From the NCBI GenBank assembly GCA_002633005.1, contig NMRA01000241.1:226952-290951 (forward strand): a DNA stretch of 64,000 bases, in the 5' to 3' direction. The position numbers and the translations under genes are program-made. Under the pieces are notes generated by a model. It saw nothing but the letters and a program-made list of their open reading frames with translations. It was not told where the DNA came from and ran no database searches. The stretch is from Phoronis australis. Its lineage: Eukaryota; Phoronida; Phoronidae. Shown here piece by piece: positions 52,301 to 62,583 of this stretch (positions within the stretch are counted from its first letter, which is position 1; each line of letters starts with the position of its first letter).

Positions 52301-55300
52301 TTATAGTAAGCACATACATGCCAATTTTCACAATCATCCTTTGAGCGGTTTGGTTGATAGAGGGGTGGACGCAAAAATAGACTCGAAAACAATAAAAATG
52401 GCCACTAGGTGGCGCAAACTATGTCGAAGCCATCTGAAAACGGGAGGATAGCGTCATCTCACTAATAGGTGCCTACATACCAAATTTCATGAAAATCCGT
52501 TCAGGACTTTTGAAGATACAAAGGTAAGCGTAAAAAACTAAAATTGCCACTAGGAGGCACACCGGTAGTTGGATCCGTCCAAAAGTCGTCATCTTCCGTT
52601 GTTAACATCATATAAATATATTTACACAATTTCGTAAAGATCCTGCGAACGGTTTAGGAGATACAGCCATAGGCGCAAAAAAAACAAAACTGCCACTAGG
52701 AGGTGCCACAGTAGTCGAAATCGTCGGAAAATCATCGTCAACCGTCCTCTACATAGCAAGCATATACATGCTAATTTTCACTTGGAAAGAACAATAAAAT
52801 TCAATGCAAACTGACTTGTATGGTCATAATTTTGACGGGAAATCATTTTTGTCTGACATTAGTGAAATTGTACTGAGCAAACTACATGATCTCCATTAAA
52901 GCAAGTAGCAGCATATGTTAATAAAAACAAAACAACAATGGATTTAAACCAGCTTGACATGAAACACCATCATCAGAAGAAAAAACACAGTGGCCACCTC
53001 GCTAGGCCCAACAACAAGTAATGAAACACAGACACAGTCAGTTACAGAGGAGTAACAATAGACTAGACTAACAATGACAACCTGTGGTGTGCCAGTTGCC
53101 TATTGAGACTGGGCTTGCACCAACTGATGTGAAAAGCCTCACGAATTTTAAGCTCCTTTGTTGTACAGCAACCCTGATGATATTTATCCCGTAGACAAAA
53201 CTAACTACAAGTACTTTAAAATACCCTATGTTGGTTTTTACACCAAGATTGCTCAGCGAAAACTCAACAAATTGGTGAATTATTACTGTGTTAACTTAAG
53301 AGTTGTATAACATTCAAGTATCTAAAACTGTGTAATTTATTTAACCCTAAGGACAAAAATCCTATGGGTCTATGGTCCAGGGTAGTGTACACATTTATCT
53401 GTGTTGGATGTGGCTCCAGTTATATAGGCAAAAATTTTCGCCATTTGAAAACCCGGACCAGGGAACACCTAAATTCTGACAGAGGTTCACATATTAATAT
53501 TCATCTGCAGAGCTCCAATCATTGTTATGAGCAATGCTCTTTCAATGACTTTGCTATAATAGACCAAGCAGAAACAACAACGAGCTTAAAATTCATGAGC
53601 CTCTACACATCAGTTGGTACAAGCCCAATCTCAACAGGCAACTAGCACACCACAGGTTGTCATTATTGGTCTAGTTTATTGTTACTCCTCTGTAACTGCC
53701 TGTGTATGTGTTTCATTACTTGTTGTTGGGCCAAGTAAGGTGGCCACTGTGTTTTTTTCTTCTGATGATGGTGTTTCAATAAACGACATCGAAACATGTC
53801 AAGCCAGTTTAAATCCGTTGTTATTTTTATAAACTAACTACATGAATTGACAGACTCACATGATTGTGATCATGGGTTTCTCAAAGTGGTCAGTATTCAG
53901 CGACATTAGCGACTTGATGTTGGGTGCGTCCTGTAGTGTTTCATAATTGAGTACCAGGACTGGCTGTCTCACTCTACCATAGATCTCCTTATCCAGAGGG
54001 TACACCCACGCGTCTATACAAACTCCGACTCTGAAAGGAAACGTGACAACAGGGTCAAGGTCTGAATTGCTAGTTAATCAGATGTGAGTCACAATTCCAG
54101 GTGCAGCAGCTGCTATGAAGCTAAAACTTTTACAGAGCCCCCTTCAGTCAGAGAAATGGATAAAAATTGTGAGCCTAGGTACTGAGTTCATCTCTCCACT
54201 CCCATCTTAATTACCTAGAGGTAAAAATAAACGAAGGCCAGAATAAAACAGATTTCTGGTATAATTGGCACATAACAAGCAGACGTTTTGTGTGGTACTA
54301 TGGCATGGTACAACAAGAAGTTGCTCAAAATCACTAACCAAAACGTAAGGCCGTTTTACGTCAAATGTACCATTAACTTTATCTACTTTATTCTATTTCT
54401 GTTATACTGGTAACCAATGAACCATACCAGCTTTAAGTGTAATGTAGCACCTCTCTTGATAGTTCAAAGGTCTGACTGACCACCAAGTATTCCAAAAATC
54501 CTTTGTTCGATTCTTTGGTCGGGACAGGTGATTTTTTCAAACTGGCAAATAAAGACTTTCTAATTTGGTAAAAAACTATAGCACTTCCAGAATTTCTCAT
54601 CACCAGAAACTTTCACACTAGCGTGATTCCCCCGCGCTGTGGGTGAGTTTCCCTGATTTCGTTGGCCGGGAACTCGGGTTACAGCCATGTCGTCATCAGT
54701 TTGACAGCAACATCAATGGACTGAAATGATTTTTATGCTTTGTTAATAAATAGACTTGTTTACCAAGTTTAATCAAGAATTATTCCACGTCTGACCTGAT
54801 ATTGGAAATGTCTTGGTTTTAACAGTCCAAATGAATGGTACATAATGTAAGCAAATTACTCATCCGGTTATTTTTGTTATTTCCGTAATGCTGATTTTAC
54901 CCTTTTATTTTTCTCCATTCAGCATTTTAGTTCTATACAACAGATTACTGGGTTGACTCAGACTGGTTCAGACAAATTTTTGCTTTAATATTTATTATAT
55001 GTGGATGTATATGCGTGGATATGTGCAACGTTATTACATGAGTCATCACAGAAGCATTCAACAGCAGTGCATTAAAATGATACAATTAAAAAGACAGGAA
55101 TCTCGTTACATTGCAAAATTAAGAAAACCACAAAAACATCTGTGTTCCATCTCCCTCCCAAGATCCAGACAGGTTTATTTTCAATTTACCTGGTAATTAC
55201 ATTCCAGGCTACATTTTAATTATTCTACCTTAAGGTATATAAAGATGTCTGGTGGGTTACCTCAAACCAGGAGTTACCAAGCTCTGTCCAAACATTTAAA

Positions 55301-58300
55301 AAAAAATTAAGGTTACAGCATGCACTAAATTAAGAAATCATCAATCGACATTCCTTCTAAAGATTCATTTTCAGCTTGAGAGTATAAAATACCAAAAAAT
55401 CTTTGAAGTCGTTATTTGTGAAAAAAAAACATGGAATGATGTATCTATCTGCAGTATACAAATCAACTTTCTGTACAAACCGGAACCGTGGATCTTCGAC
55501 TAACGTTGCTATTGTTGTTGCACCTCCAAATGAATGGCCCATCATTGAGACTTGAGACAAATCAAAGAGATTCTGAAACCAAAAAGATAAAATTAAAACA
55601 AGCGTCTAGTATCATAAAAGCATGGTGTCTGAATTTCCCAGCAGCAAAAAAAGAGCTGGAGGGAGATTCACACACCTGCTTTTTACTAAATCTTGTTTTT
55701 GTATGCTTTTTAATTGAAATTAATGAAGAAAACTGCATTTTGATGTGTTAAGTGCTTAGTAAATACAAGTACATTTACACCATAACGAACCAAGTGACCT
55801 AACATAGCTTGGAAACAAGAGTCTATCCATCAGAGACTTTCAAAATCACGAGCAGACGACAGAGCACAGTAAGGTGATGAAAATGCACCATGTGTGCTGA
55901 AACTTCATTTTAATTCAAGTGATGTGATAAATAGATTGCCACAATTGTTTAAGGAAATGAATATTTTTTTATTTAGTGGAAAGGCAGCACGGTTGTTCTT
56001 ATATTTGGTATTTATTTAGACTCGTCTCGATTTTACTGCTATCGGAGTTTTCCTAAACTACCCCAACTGACCTAATACATATTCTCTGACTTTCTGTTTT
56101 CCATCAAGAAAATAACATAACAGTTCATAACAACTAAAAGATAACATTATGTTATCACGAACAAATCCAATAAACACACACACAGCAAAAATGTTAAAAA
56201 TAATACCAAAACCCTACATTTACAGTTAGTGAACACAATTATACCAACGGATATTCATGTAGTAGCCAACAATTTCCCATACCTTGAAGTGTTTAAAGTT
56301 GAAATGTAAGTTGAGTGAGTTGTGGATCTCTTCCCCCCTATTCAAGCCCTCAACAAGATCCAGTGTTTTCCGACATTCAGTGACGCGATGTTCAACCTGA
56401 AAAAGCGATGGTGGAATAATTTGTAGCATGACAGTTGTTCAAAAATTTCACTTCATTTGTAATGCCCTTGCTGCTACTTCAGTAGTCAATCCATTCAGGA
56501 CCATAGTGTAAATCAGTCGTTAGACTTTCCTGCATCATTCTTGATTTATTTCAGGTGCTAGTATTTTATTTATTGAGAGATTTGTCAAATAAATCTATCA
56601 ATCCACCTACACAGTTCCAAAATAAAACTATCGTCATGGCTTTGTCCATCTCCTCCTATGCCAAATGATCCTATTGGTTGGCAATCCAGGGTCACTAAAG
56701 ACAACGAAGACATGAGGTCAAGTCAATTTTTTCTCTAAAATACTGAAGGGAATTCACAATAATAAGAGTTGAGTACAAAGGGTCGCTTGCAATACAATAC
56801 AATACAATACAACCAAAGACACACCTGTCTATTTCTTTTCTCAAAGTGGTCTTCAGGGTCTGGATCAAAGCGTTCATATTTTTTCCACTCTTCAGTGAAG
56901 CTATAATTTCGGTGCATATGGCCATGGTCACACTTGATAATGTTGTTGTTGCTCAGTGCCTTCAAACGCATCGTCATCGATGCTGAACCATCCCTACAAC
57001 ACCATGTACCACAACACAGGTTTATATATCAATGACCAATTTATAGAACAAATCTAAGAAAGTATAATACCGTAATTGCAAAGTAATTTCAACATTTCTG
57101 AATCACAAATGCTACATTCATGCCTCATCACAGACACTCAACTACCCAGCTCTCATGATTGAGTATGCCCAATATCCTACTGACACAACACAGACTGATA
57201 CCCTTCAAACATTCCAAAAAGGTTCATTCAGCACATTACCAGCTAACATGCGTGTTGAATATAATGACAAGACACTTGCACAAGACCAACCCAAACCATT
57301 GAAATGTGCCCACCACTGCAACCATGGTATTCTCAACGGGAACACATCAGCCAGTTTTCATGACAATCCTTCAAACAGTTCGGCAGATAGTGAGGCACAC
57401 ACAGCAAATCATAAAAATGGCCACTACGAGGCACAGAATCAGTCTAATCCATCTGAAAATTGGAAGGAGTTGACATCTCCTTAATAGAAACCTATTCGCC
57501 AAATTCCCTGAAAATCTGTCCAGTACTCTGAAAATACAGGATGTAAAAAAACTAAATTGCCATTAGGAGGCACTGCAGTAGTCGAGATCCGTTCGAAAGT
57601 GATCATCTGTTATCACACTCACAGAATTTTAAACACTTGCCAAATTTCACGAAGATTTTACAAGGGATTAAAGATATACAGCTCTGGATACAAAAAAATA
57701 ATACTATCACTAAGGATGCCACAGCTGTCAGACCTGTCCAAAACTCAACATCACCCAGTAGGAAGGCATCAGCCAATTATCATAATGCTATTTTGAGTGG
57801 TTTGGCAGACAAAAAGGTGGATGCCAACCAACGGACTTGTAATAAAAAGTCACTAGGTGGTGCAGAATACATCAAATCCATTCAAAAATGAAAAGGCGTT
57901 CCCATCTCCTAAATAGAAAGCTATTTACCAAATTTTATGAAAATCTGTTAAGAGACTCTGAAGAAACAGAGGCAAATGTAAAGTACTAAAATTGTTACTA
58001 GGGGACACAGCAGTAGTCAGATCCATCCAGAATTTGCATCTCCACAGGAACAAATGTGCCAACGTTTGTGAATGGAGCTTTGGTGATACAGCAGAGGACA
58101 CCTACATGACATACAAAGATGTTGGCAATACGTGACCACATATATATATATATATATATATATAAGTGCAGTCACATAAAAATGTGACTCAATTGGATTC
58201 GATCCATTCTCATTGAGTAGAAGGTAAAAATTCAAACAGGTAAATTGTGAGGGGTCCCCTCATAATATGGGAGAGTGGGAATATGTTGCCAACTTAGGTG

Positions 58301-60418
58301 GACACATTTTGCTTTTTCCAATATCATTTTAGGTGGGATCTAACACTGAGGAGTGAGGATGATATTGACATTGATATAGCATAGGGAAGGGCTTTTCATT
58401 AATTGGTATTGTAATAGAAGATAAGGAAGACTGTGACAAGTTCATATTGTCAAACAATGAAAACTATTAATGTCCGTTTCTAGAAAGTTGTTAGTTATAA
58501 ATATACTTTTCATAGAGCATAAATTTAGATGTGTAGACGTAATTTTGCCCTGTTGTGGGATGAGTTTGCCCCCCCCCGCTCAGGGTGAGTTTGCTTCCAT
58601 TGTAAAGGTAAAATTTGGAAAAAAATTATGTAACTAAGATTGTCTATTGCACTAATTTTTAATCATAATTTGGAAAGTGAATTTTGATTAAGCATAACAT
58701 TACCAAAAATATGAAGCTGTTAAAACATTTTTGCCCAAGATTGAACCCTGACCATATCTAGGACTTGTGGAATAAAACATGTGACTACTGGTGAAACCAA
58801 ACAGACCAATGGTCACTCTTTGCCATGTTTTACATATAACATAACATATAGAACATGAACCCAATAAAATGAAAACACAGCGAAATGAATTAAAAAATTA
58901 CTAGGGTAGGTAAAAACAAAATTGCAACAGATAATTGCAGGCTTATGTAGTACTCAAGATATGGAGGTGCATGAATTCGCTCAGGGGTGACCTCAGCCCA
59001 GTCTCCCCTACCCGTAATCCCAGTTGTTGAGGTATCACATTGGTCAAAATTTTGAACTTGGGGTAAACATCCAAAGCCATTATCAAGAACAGAAGCCNCC
59101 CTTCCTCACCTTCCACAGGTGAATAACCTCTGGTAATCTAAAAATGAACACAAAGAAACACTGTAATGCACATCACATGAGCTGGGCCATTATCATCTTA
59201 ATTACAACTCAATCAGATTGCCATTTACACTGCAGACACACTATCATGACCTCGGGCTTTCTGTGTATGAAAGGTTATGATGATCCAATACACATCATCC
59301 AGGGCATCATACAGTATATCTCAAGCATGTCTAATAGCATAATTGACAGTCAGTCTGTGCAATTGTAATATTAATCAAATCATCCAATAAACTGACAGTT
59401 TTAAGTCCCTGCAAAGAATGCATTCAACAAGAGTTCCCTTTTGAAAAGGAGGAAAAATATGGTAACATGATTTATAACCCCACTTTTCAAAAGTTTGAAT
59501 ATGAAAAAAGAAGCTAAATAGATGTCTAAAGTGACAGTCACAGAATAATATAAAAATTATTGTTATCGACACTCAGTCAAACACAACAAGGCAATGGATT
59601 TTGAACGAAGACTGAACATTATGTAAGACTGCATATTTAGTCAGATATCTACAAAATTATAGATTTTAACTCAGTAAAAGTGCATGTATTTCCTTATATC
59701 AGAAAGCCAGTAGAATTTACTTTTTGACTTTTTACTAAATGGTCGTTAATTGGGTCACGTGAAAATGTCTTTTTAGCAAAATGTAGTAAAAACAAAAGAT
59801 ACATAGATATGGTATTAAGAACATGATCAAATTTTGTTTGTTATAAATGTTCAAGATGAGAGCTCAAAAACACTGTTACCTTCTAAAATATTTCGTTTTA
59901 TACAACTTTAAAGTTTTTCATGTAAAAATGGAACATTTTAAAACTAATTCCTCAAAGAGTTTTGAAGAAAAGTGCATAAAGCATGGTACCTGAAAGTTTC
60001 ATATGAATCAGAGTTGGCCATTTCTGAGATACGATGTTCCAAAGTTAGTCTCGAAAAATGGCCAAATTTGGCACACTTCGGAATATCATTTCTGTGAAAT
60101 GTTTAGTCGGATTCATAATAAACATTCAGACAACATGCTAATCGTAGTTGCACTCCACTAGCTGCGATCACTACAAAACCCTGGGTACCCATATGATGGG
60201 GCATGACAAAGTATCTTGTTCCCCACCATTAAAACTGTCTGTCACACCATCTTACCTGTGCTCCACTGCGACCACTACAAAACCTTGACTAGCCAGTTCA
60301 CAACACAGTGTCGTGTATGATGTTCTGTTTCCTCCAATGCCATGCGAGAATATGACAACTGGTAATTTCTTGTCCTTGAGAGGGGCAGCTTGCCACAATG
60401 CTGGGGCATACACATCAC
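49236..60418 (-). CDS. PLA2G7/PAFAH2-like: PAF acetylhydrolase (PLA2G7/PAFAH2 family), 3' seven coding exons
   Basis: Minus-strand exons: 60418-60256, 56993-56825, 56396-56283, 55572-55481, 54030-53860, 50849-50701, 49321-49236. They total 944 nt (about 314 residues), with GT..AG sites and consistent phase. Group VII phospholipase A2 enzymes hydrolyse the sn-2 acetyl or oxidised acyl chain of PAF-type phospholipids. Seen: oxyanion-side SHGIGG with [15 protein letters not shown]; the nucleophile elbow GHSFGG; the Asp in VCIDAW; the His in GTCHQS. So the Ser-Asp-His triad is complete. The tail ends [12 protein letters not shown] like human PLA2G7 IPGTNI. The first roughly 110 residues are not in the window as far as I can see, so secretion signal or myristoylation, which separate PLA2G7 from PAFAH2, cannot be judged. 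Confidence 0.93.
50701..50849 (-). CDS. PLA2G7/PAFAH2-like: PAF-AH exon with catalytic His
   Basis: Follows atgttgcag, ends at gtgatt. Encodes [20 protein letters not shown] and, near its end, CLGFLWKHL. His in GTCHQS is the triad base. Confidence 0.93.
51508..52785. repeat. Modular repeat array (gccactagg family), block 1
   Basis: The core gccactaggNggc recurs at about 51912, 52101, 52244, 52401, 52546 and 52692. Between cores lie stock phrases: atcatataaatacactt, ggtttaggagatacagcc, aaatttcatgaaaatccgtt, gtcgtcatcgtccgttgtt. The order repeats with a period near 445 bp. It fills a PAF-AH intron. Confidence 0.8.
52924..53832 (+). mobile_element. Penelope-like element with inverted terminal arms
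   Basis: The plus-strand frame 53364-53600 encodes a GIY-YIG endonuclease: [20 protein letters not shown] then RTREH, HINIHLQ and FAIIDQAET, typical of the Penelope-like C-terminus; the last part is frameshifted. The left arm (52924-53160) is the reverse complement of the right arm (about 53585-53832), including acttgttgttgggcc and ctgatgatggtgttt. This matches the inverted pseudo-LTR arrangement known in this class. The reverse transcriptase is missing. Confidence 0.8.
53860..54030 (-). CDS. PLA2G7/PAFAH2-like: PAF-AH exon with catalytic Asp
   Basis: Follows cctttcag, ends at gtgagt. Encodes [20 protein letters not shown] and RQPVLVLN; Asp of CIDAW is the triad acid. A Penelope-like insertion begins 27 bp into the following intron. 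Confidence 0.94.
55481..55572 (-). CDS. PLA2G7/PAFAH2-like: PAF-AH exon with nucleophile Ser
   Basis: Follows ggtttcag, ends at gtttgt. Encodes [20 protein letters not shown] and [10 protein letters not shown]; Ser of GHSFGG is the nucleophile. Confidence 0.95.
56283..56396 (-). CDS. PLA2G7/PAFAH2-like: PAF-AH exon, helical lid region
   Basis: Follows gctttttcag, ends at gtatgg. Encodes [20 protein letters not shown] and [10 protein letters not shown], matching the V..R..EC..ALDLI..L segment before the GHSFGG motif. Confidence 0.92.
56789..56812. repeat. AATAC microsatellite
   Basis: Four to five perfect aatac units directly beyond the donor of a PAF-AH exon (56825). Confidence 0.85.
56825..56993 (-). 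CDS. PLA2G7/PAFAH2-like: PAF-AH exon after the EHR motif
   Basis: Follows gttgtag, ends at gtgtgt. Encodes [10 protein letters not shown], a variable segment rich in Asn and His, and [20 protein letters not shown]. Confidence 0.92.
57280..58045. repeat. Modular repeat array, block 2
   Basis: Phrases shared with block 1: ggccactacgaggcacag, aatttcacgaagatttta, caagggattaaagatataca, gtcactaggtggtgcag, aaattttatgaaaatctgtt. More diverged than block 1. It lies in a PAF-AH intron; the 109-codon frame 57155-57484 overlaps it. Confidence 0.7.
58139..58164. repeat. TA dinucleotide microsatellite
   Basis: About 12 perfect TA units. Confidence 0.95.
58165..60255. other. PAF-AH intron, remainder
   Basis: No exon recognised. 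A poly-C stretch near 58571 and an open but unrecognised minus-strand stretch near 58930-59095 (containing the single N) were seen. Confidence 0.4.
60256..60418 (-). CDS. PLA2G7/PAFAH2-like: PAF-AH first exon visible in window
   Basis: Follows gttgctag, ends at gtaaga. Encodes [20 protein letters not shown] and [15 protein letters not shown], then [15 protein letters not shown]. Starts in phase 1, so at least one upstream coding exon exists. Confidence 0.94.
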
Positions 60419-60984
60419 CTAGCAACAGAAAGTTGCTACATCAAAAATTGAATATGACATGTGGAGGGCAGACATAAGCAACGATTGTAATTAACAACAA
60501 GATCTATTTAGATGCCAAATTTTAGACAGATTAGTCAAAAGATGCAGAGGCTACAGTGCCAAAAATAAAAAATAACTGAAAGGTCATTGGAAAATCTCTA
60601 ATAATGCGAGAAAGGTAGGCTGTAGCAATAAACGGATGACATACTTCCTTTCGCCCTTGAGGAGATCTATCTACACATTAAATTTCAGAAGTATCCGTCA
60701 AAAGACCGGCAAGGCAAAAATTCTGAAAAAGGCTGTCACAGCGCCACTTTGGATTGACTTTGCCCGTAAATAATAGACCATGAGATAAATATCATGTGTG
60801 AATTTCATGTCAATCGGACGAAAATTATGACCTGCGGCATGCACAACTTAAACGGGGAAAAAGCTGCTTTTAGAGACAAAGCAACACACTTGAAGAAATC
60901 AAATTTCATCTAGTAAAAAAGTGACTATAAAAGGGACAAATTGTAATAAAAAATTGTAAACCTGTTTGACATATACATGCAAAT

Positions 60985-61975
60985 GCAAAGTACAAAAGAG
61001 CAATGCAGAGCATTGAAATGTGCTCATGACTGCACCGTAAACGGTGTGCTTCTAGGGGGGCATGAGATGACACATAATACACTGAACCTATCCAAAAAGG
61101 GGTGTCATAGTGTCTCAAAATTATTTGCCAAATGTCATGAAAATCTGTCAAAGAACCCCAAAGATACAAAGGGAAAGGTAAAAAACAAAGTGAACAGCTT
61201 GTTATTTAAAATGACTTATTCTTATTAAAATGACATAGGCAAAAAATTGAATTTCGGACCTCAAAAGCGAGGCCCCCTATATTACTATAGGGGCCCCGCT
61301 CTCCGGCCTCCTTTCGGCGGGGCCCCTATATTAATATAGGCTGCCCCGCTCTCCGGCCTCCTTTCAGCGGGGCCCCCTATATTAATATAGAGGGCCTCGC
61401 TTTTGAGGTCCAAAATTCAATTTTTTGCCTATGTCATTTTAATAAGAATAAGTCATTTTAAATAATAAGCTGTTAGTGTTCTTTAGGAACCACAGCTAGT
61501 TGAATCCATCTATCTGTTATCAAGTTAATAAGAACAATTGCGAAATTTCAAGGTTTAGGAGATACAGCAGTAAATGTGAAAAATGTCACTAAGGGGCACC
61601 ACAGTAGTTGGACCCGTTTGAAAATCTGTGTCAGTCATGCTCTAGTCAGTAGAAACACATCTGCCAATTTTCATAATGATCCTCAATGCGGTTTGGCAGA
61701 TACAGGAGCAGACGACAAAAAACAGACTAAAAATTAATTAAAAGGCCACTAGTTGGTGCAGAATACATCAAATCCATCACAAAAAGGAAAGGTGCTGTCA
61801 TCTCCATAACAGAAATTTGTTTGCCAAATTTCATGAAAAAGCATCAAGGAACTCTCTAATTACAAAGGCAAATGCAAAAAATACAATTGCCACTAGGGAG
61901 TACAGCATGTAAAGGCTAAAGAAAATACAGCTGTGAATGCAAAAACAATAAATGTGCTACTAGGGGGTGCAAGAG
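60985..61975. repeat. Modular repeat array, block 3 (interrupted)
   Basis: Begins gagcaatgcagagcattgaa, as at 51508 and 63460, and continues with gccactag cores. It is interrupted at 61193-61474 by a foldback MITE and ends at a Penelope-like insertion whose target duplication lies at 61966-61975. Confidence 0.75.
61193..61474. mobile_element. Foldback MITE with GC-rich core
   Basis: The arms 61193-61283 (aacagctt..., aaaatgacataggcaaaaaa) and 61390-61474 are inverted copies nearly base for base. Between them lie two tandem units of ctccggcctcctttc with ggggccccctatatt, themselves partly self-complementary. AGTG flanks both ends (61189-61192, 61475-61478), consistent with a 4-bp target duplication. 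No coding capacity. Confidence 0.8.
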
Positions 61976-62583
61976 ACCTAGGGGAGACCCCTTGGGGATC
62001 AAGAAGAGAAGAAATTGCCATCAGTCTCTATTCCCTACATCAAGGGGCTCTCAGAACATCTACGTCGAGTGTACAAGTCTTACGATATCAACATAATGAA
62101 GCCTGTTAAAATCCTGAGAAACCAGCCAGTCCACCCCAAGAACCCCACCCCCCTTGATCGCCAATGTTGTGTCATATATCAATACTCATGCACTGAAGAT
62201 CCATCTCATACCTACATCAGCAAGACTAAGCGATCCCTAGGCACCAGAATCACAGAACACAACAAACTGGACAAGCCCACTAGCGTGGGAATCTCCAGCC
62301 ATACTGTATGTGGCAAACATGCCAAGATCCTGGCTAAAGAGAAGAACTGGTTCTCAAGAAAGATTAAAGAATCCATACATATCAAGACCAACAAGCCCAC
62401 CATAAATCGTGATTAAGGATTGCAGCTTCCGCCTATCAACGACGTCATACTACTTCCGGAAAACAGAACAGCGGGAAACCAGGACGTCCCCTACTATTTG
62501 TTGATAAAGGACTGTGGAGTACACTCCGAAATGTTCGAATTCTTAAATCTTCAGTCTCTGAGTAAATTGATCTTATAAGACAC
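61976..62583 (+). mobile_element. 5'-truncated Penelope-like element with target duplication
   Basis: The frame 62015-62416 joins the end of the reverse transcriptase region (VSIPYIKGLSEHLRRVYKSY) to a GIY-YIG domain (CVIYQYSC, HTYISKTKRSLGTRITEH, ILAKEKNWFSRKIKESIHIK, PTINRD). The second Gly of the usual YIGETKR is Ser (YISKTKR), so the nuclease may be inactive. GGTGCAAGAG flanks the element at 61966-61975 and 62584-62593, a 10-bp target duplication inside the modular repeat array. The frame is otherwise intact over its length. Confidence 0.85.

Noticed and set aside
57155-57484. 109-codon ORF in a PAF-AH intron
   Set aside because: It overlaps the modular repeat array, whose phrases explain most of its sequence.
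58930-59095. Open minus-strand stretch as an extra PAF-AH exon
   Set aside because: It lies between two exons whose phases already join correctly, has no family similarity and contains an ambiguous base.
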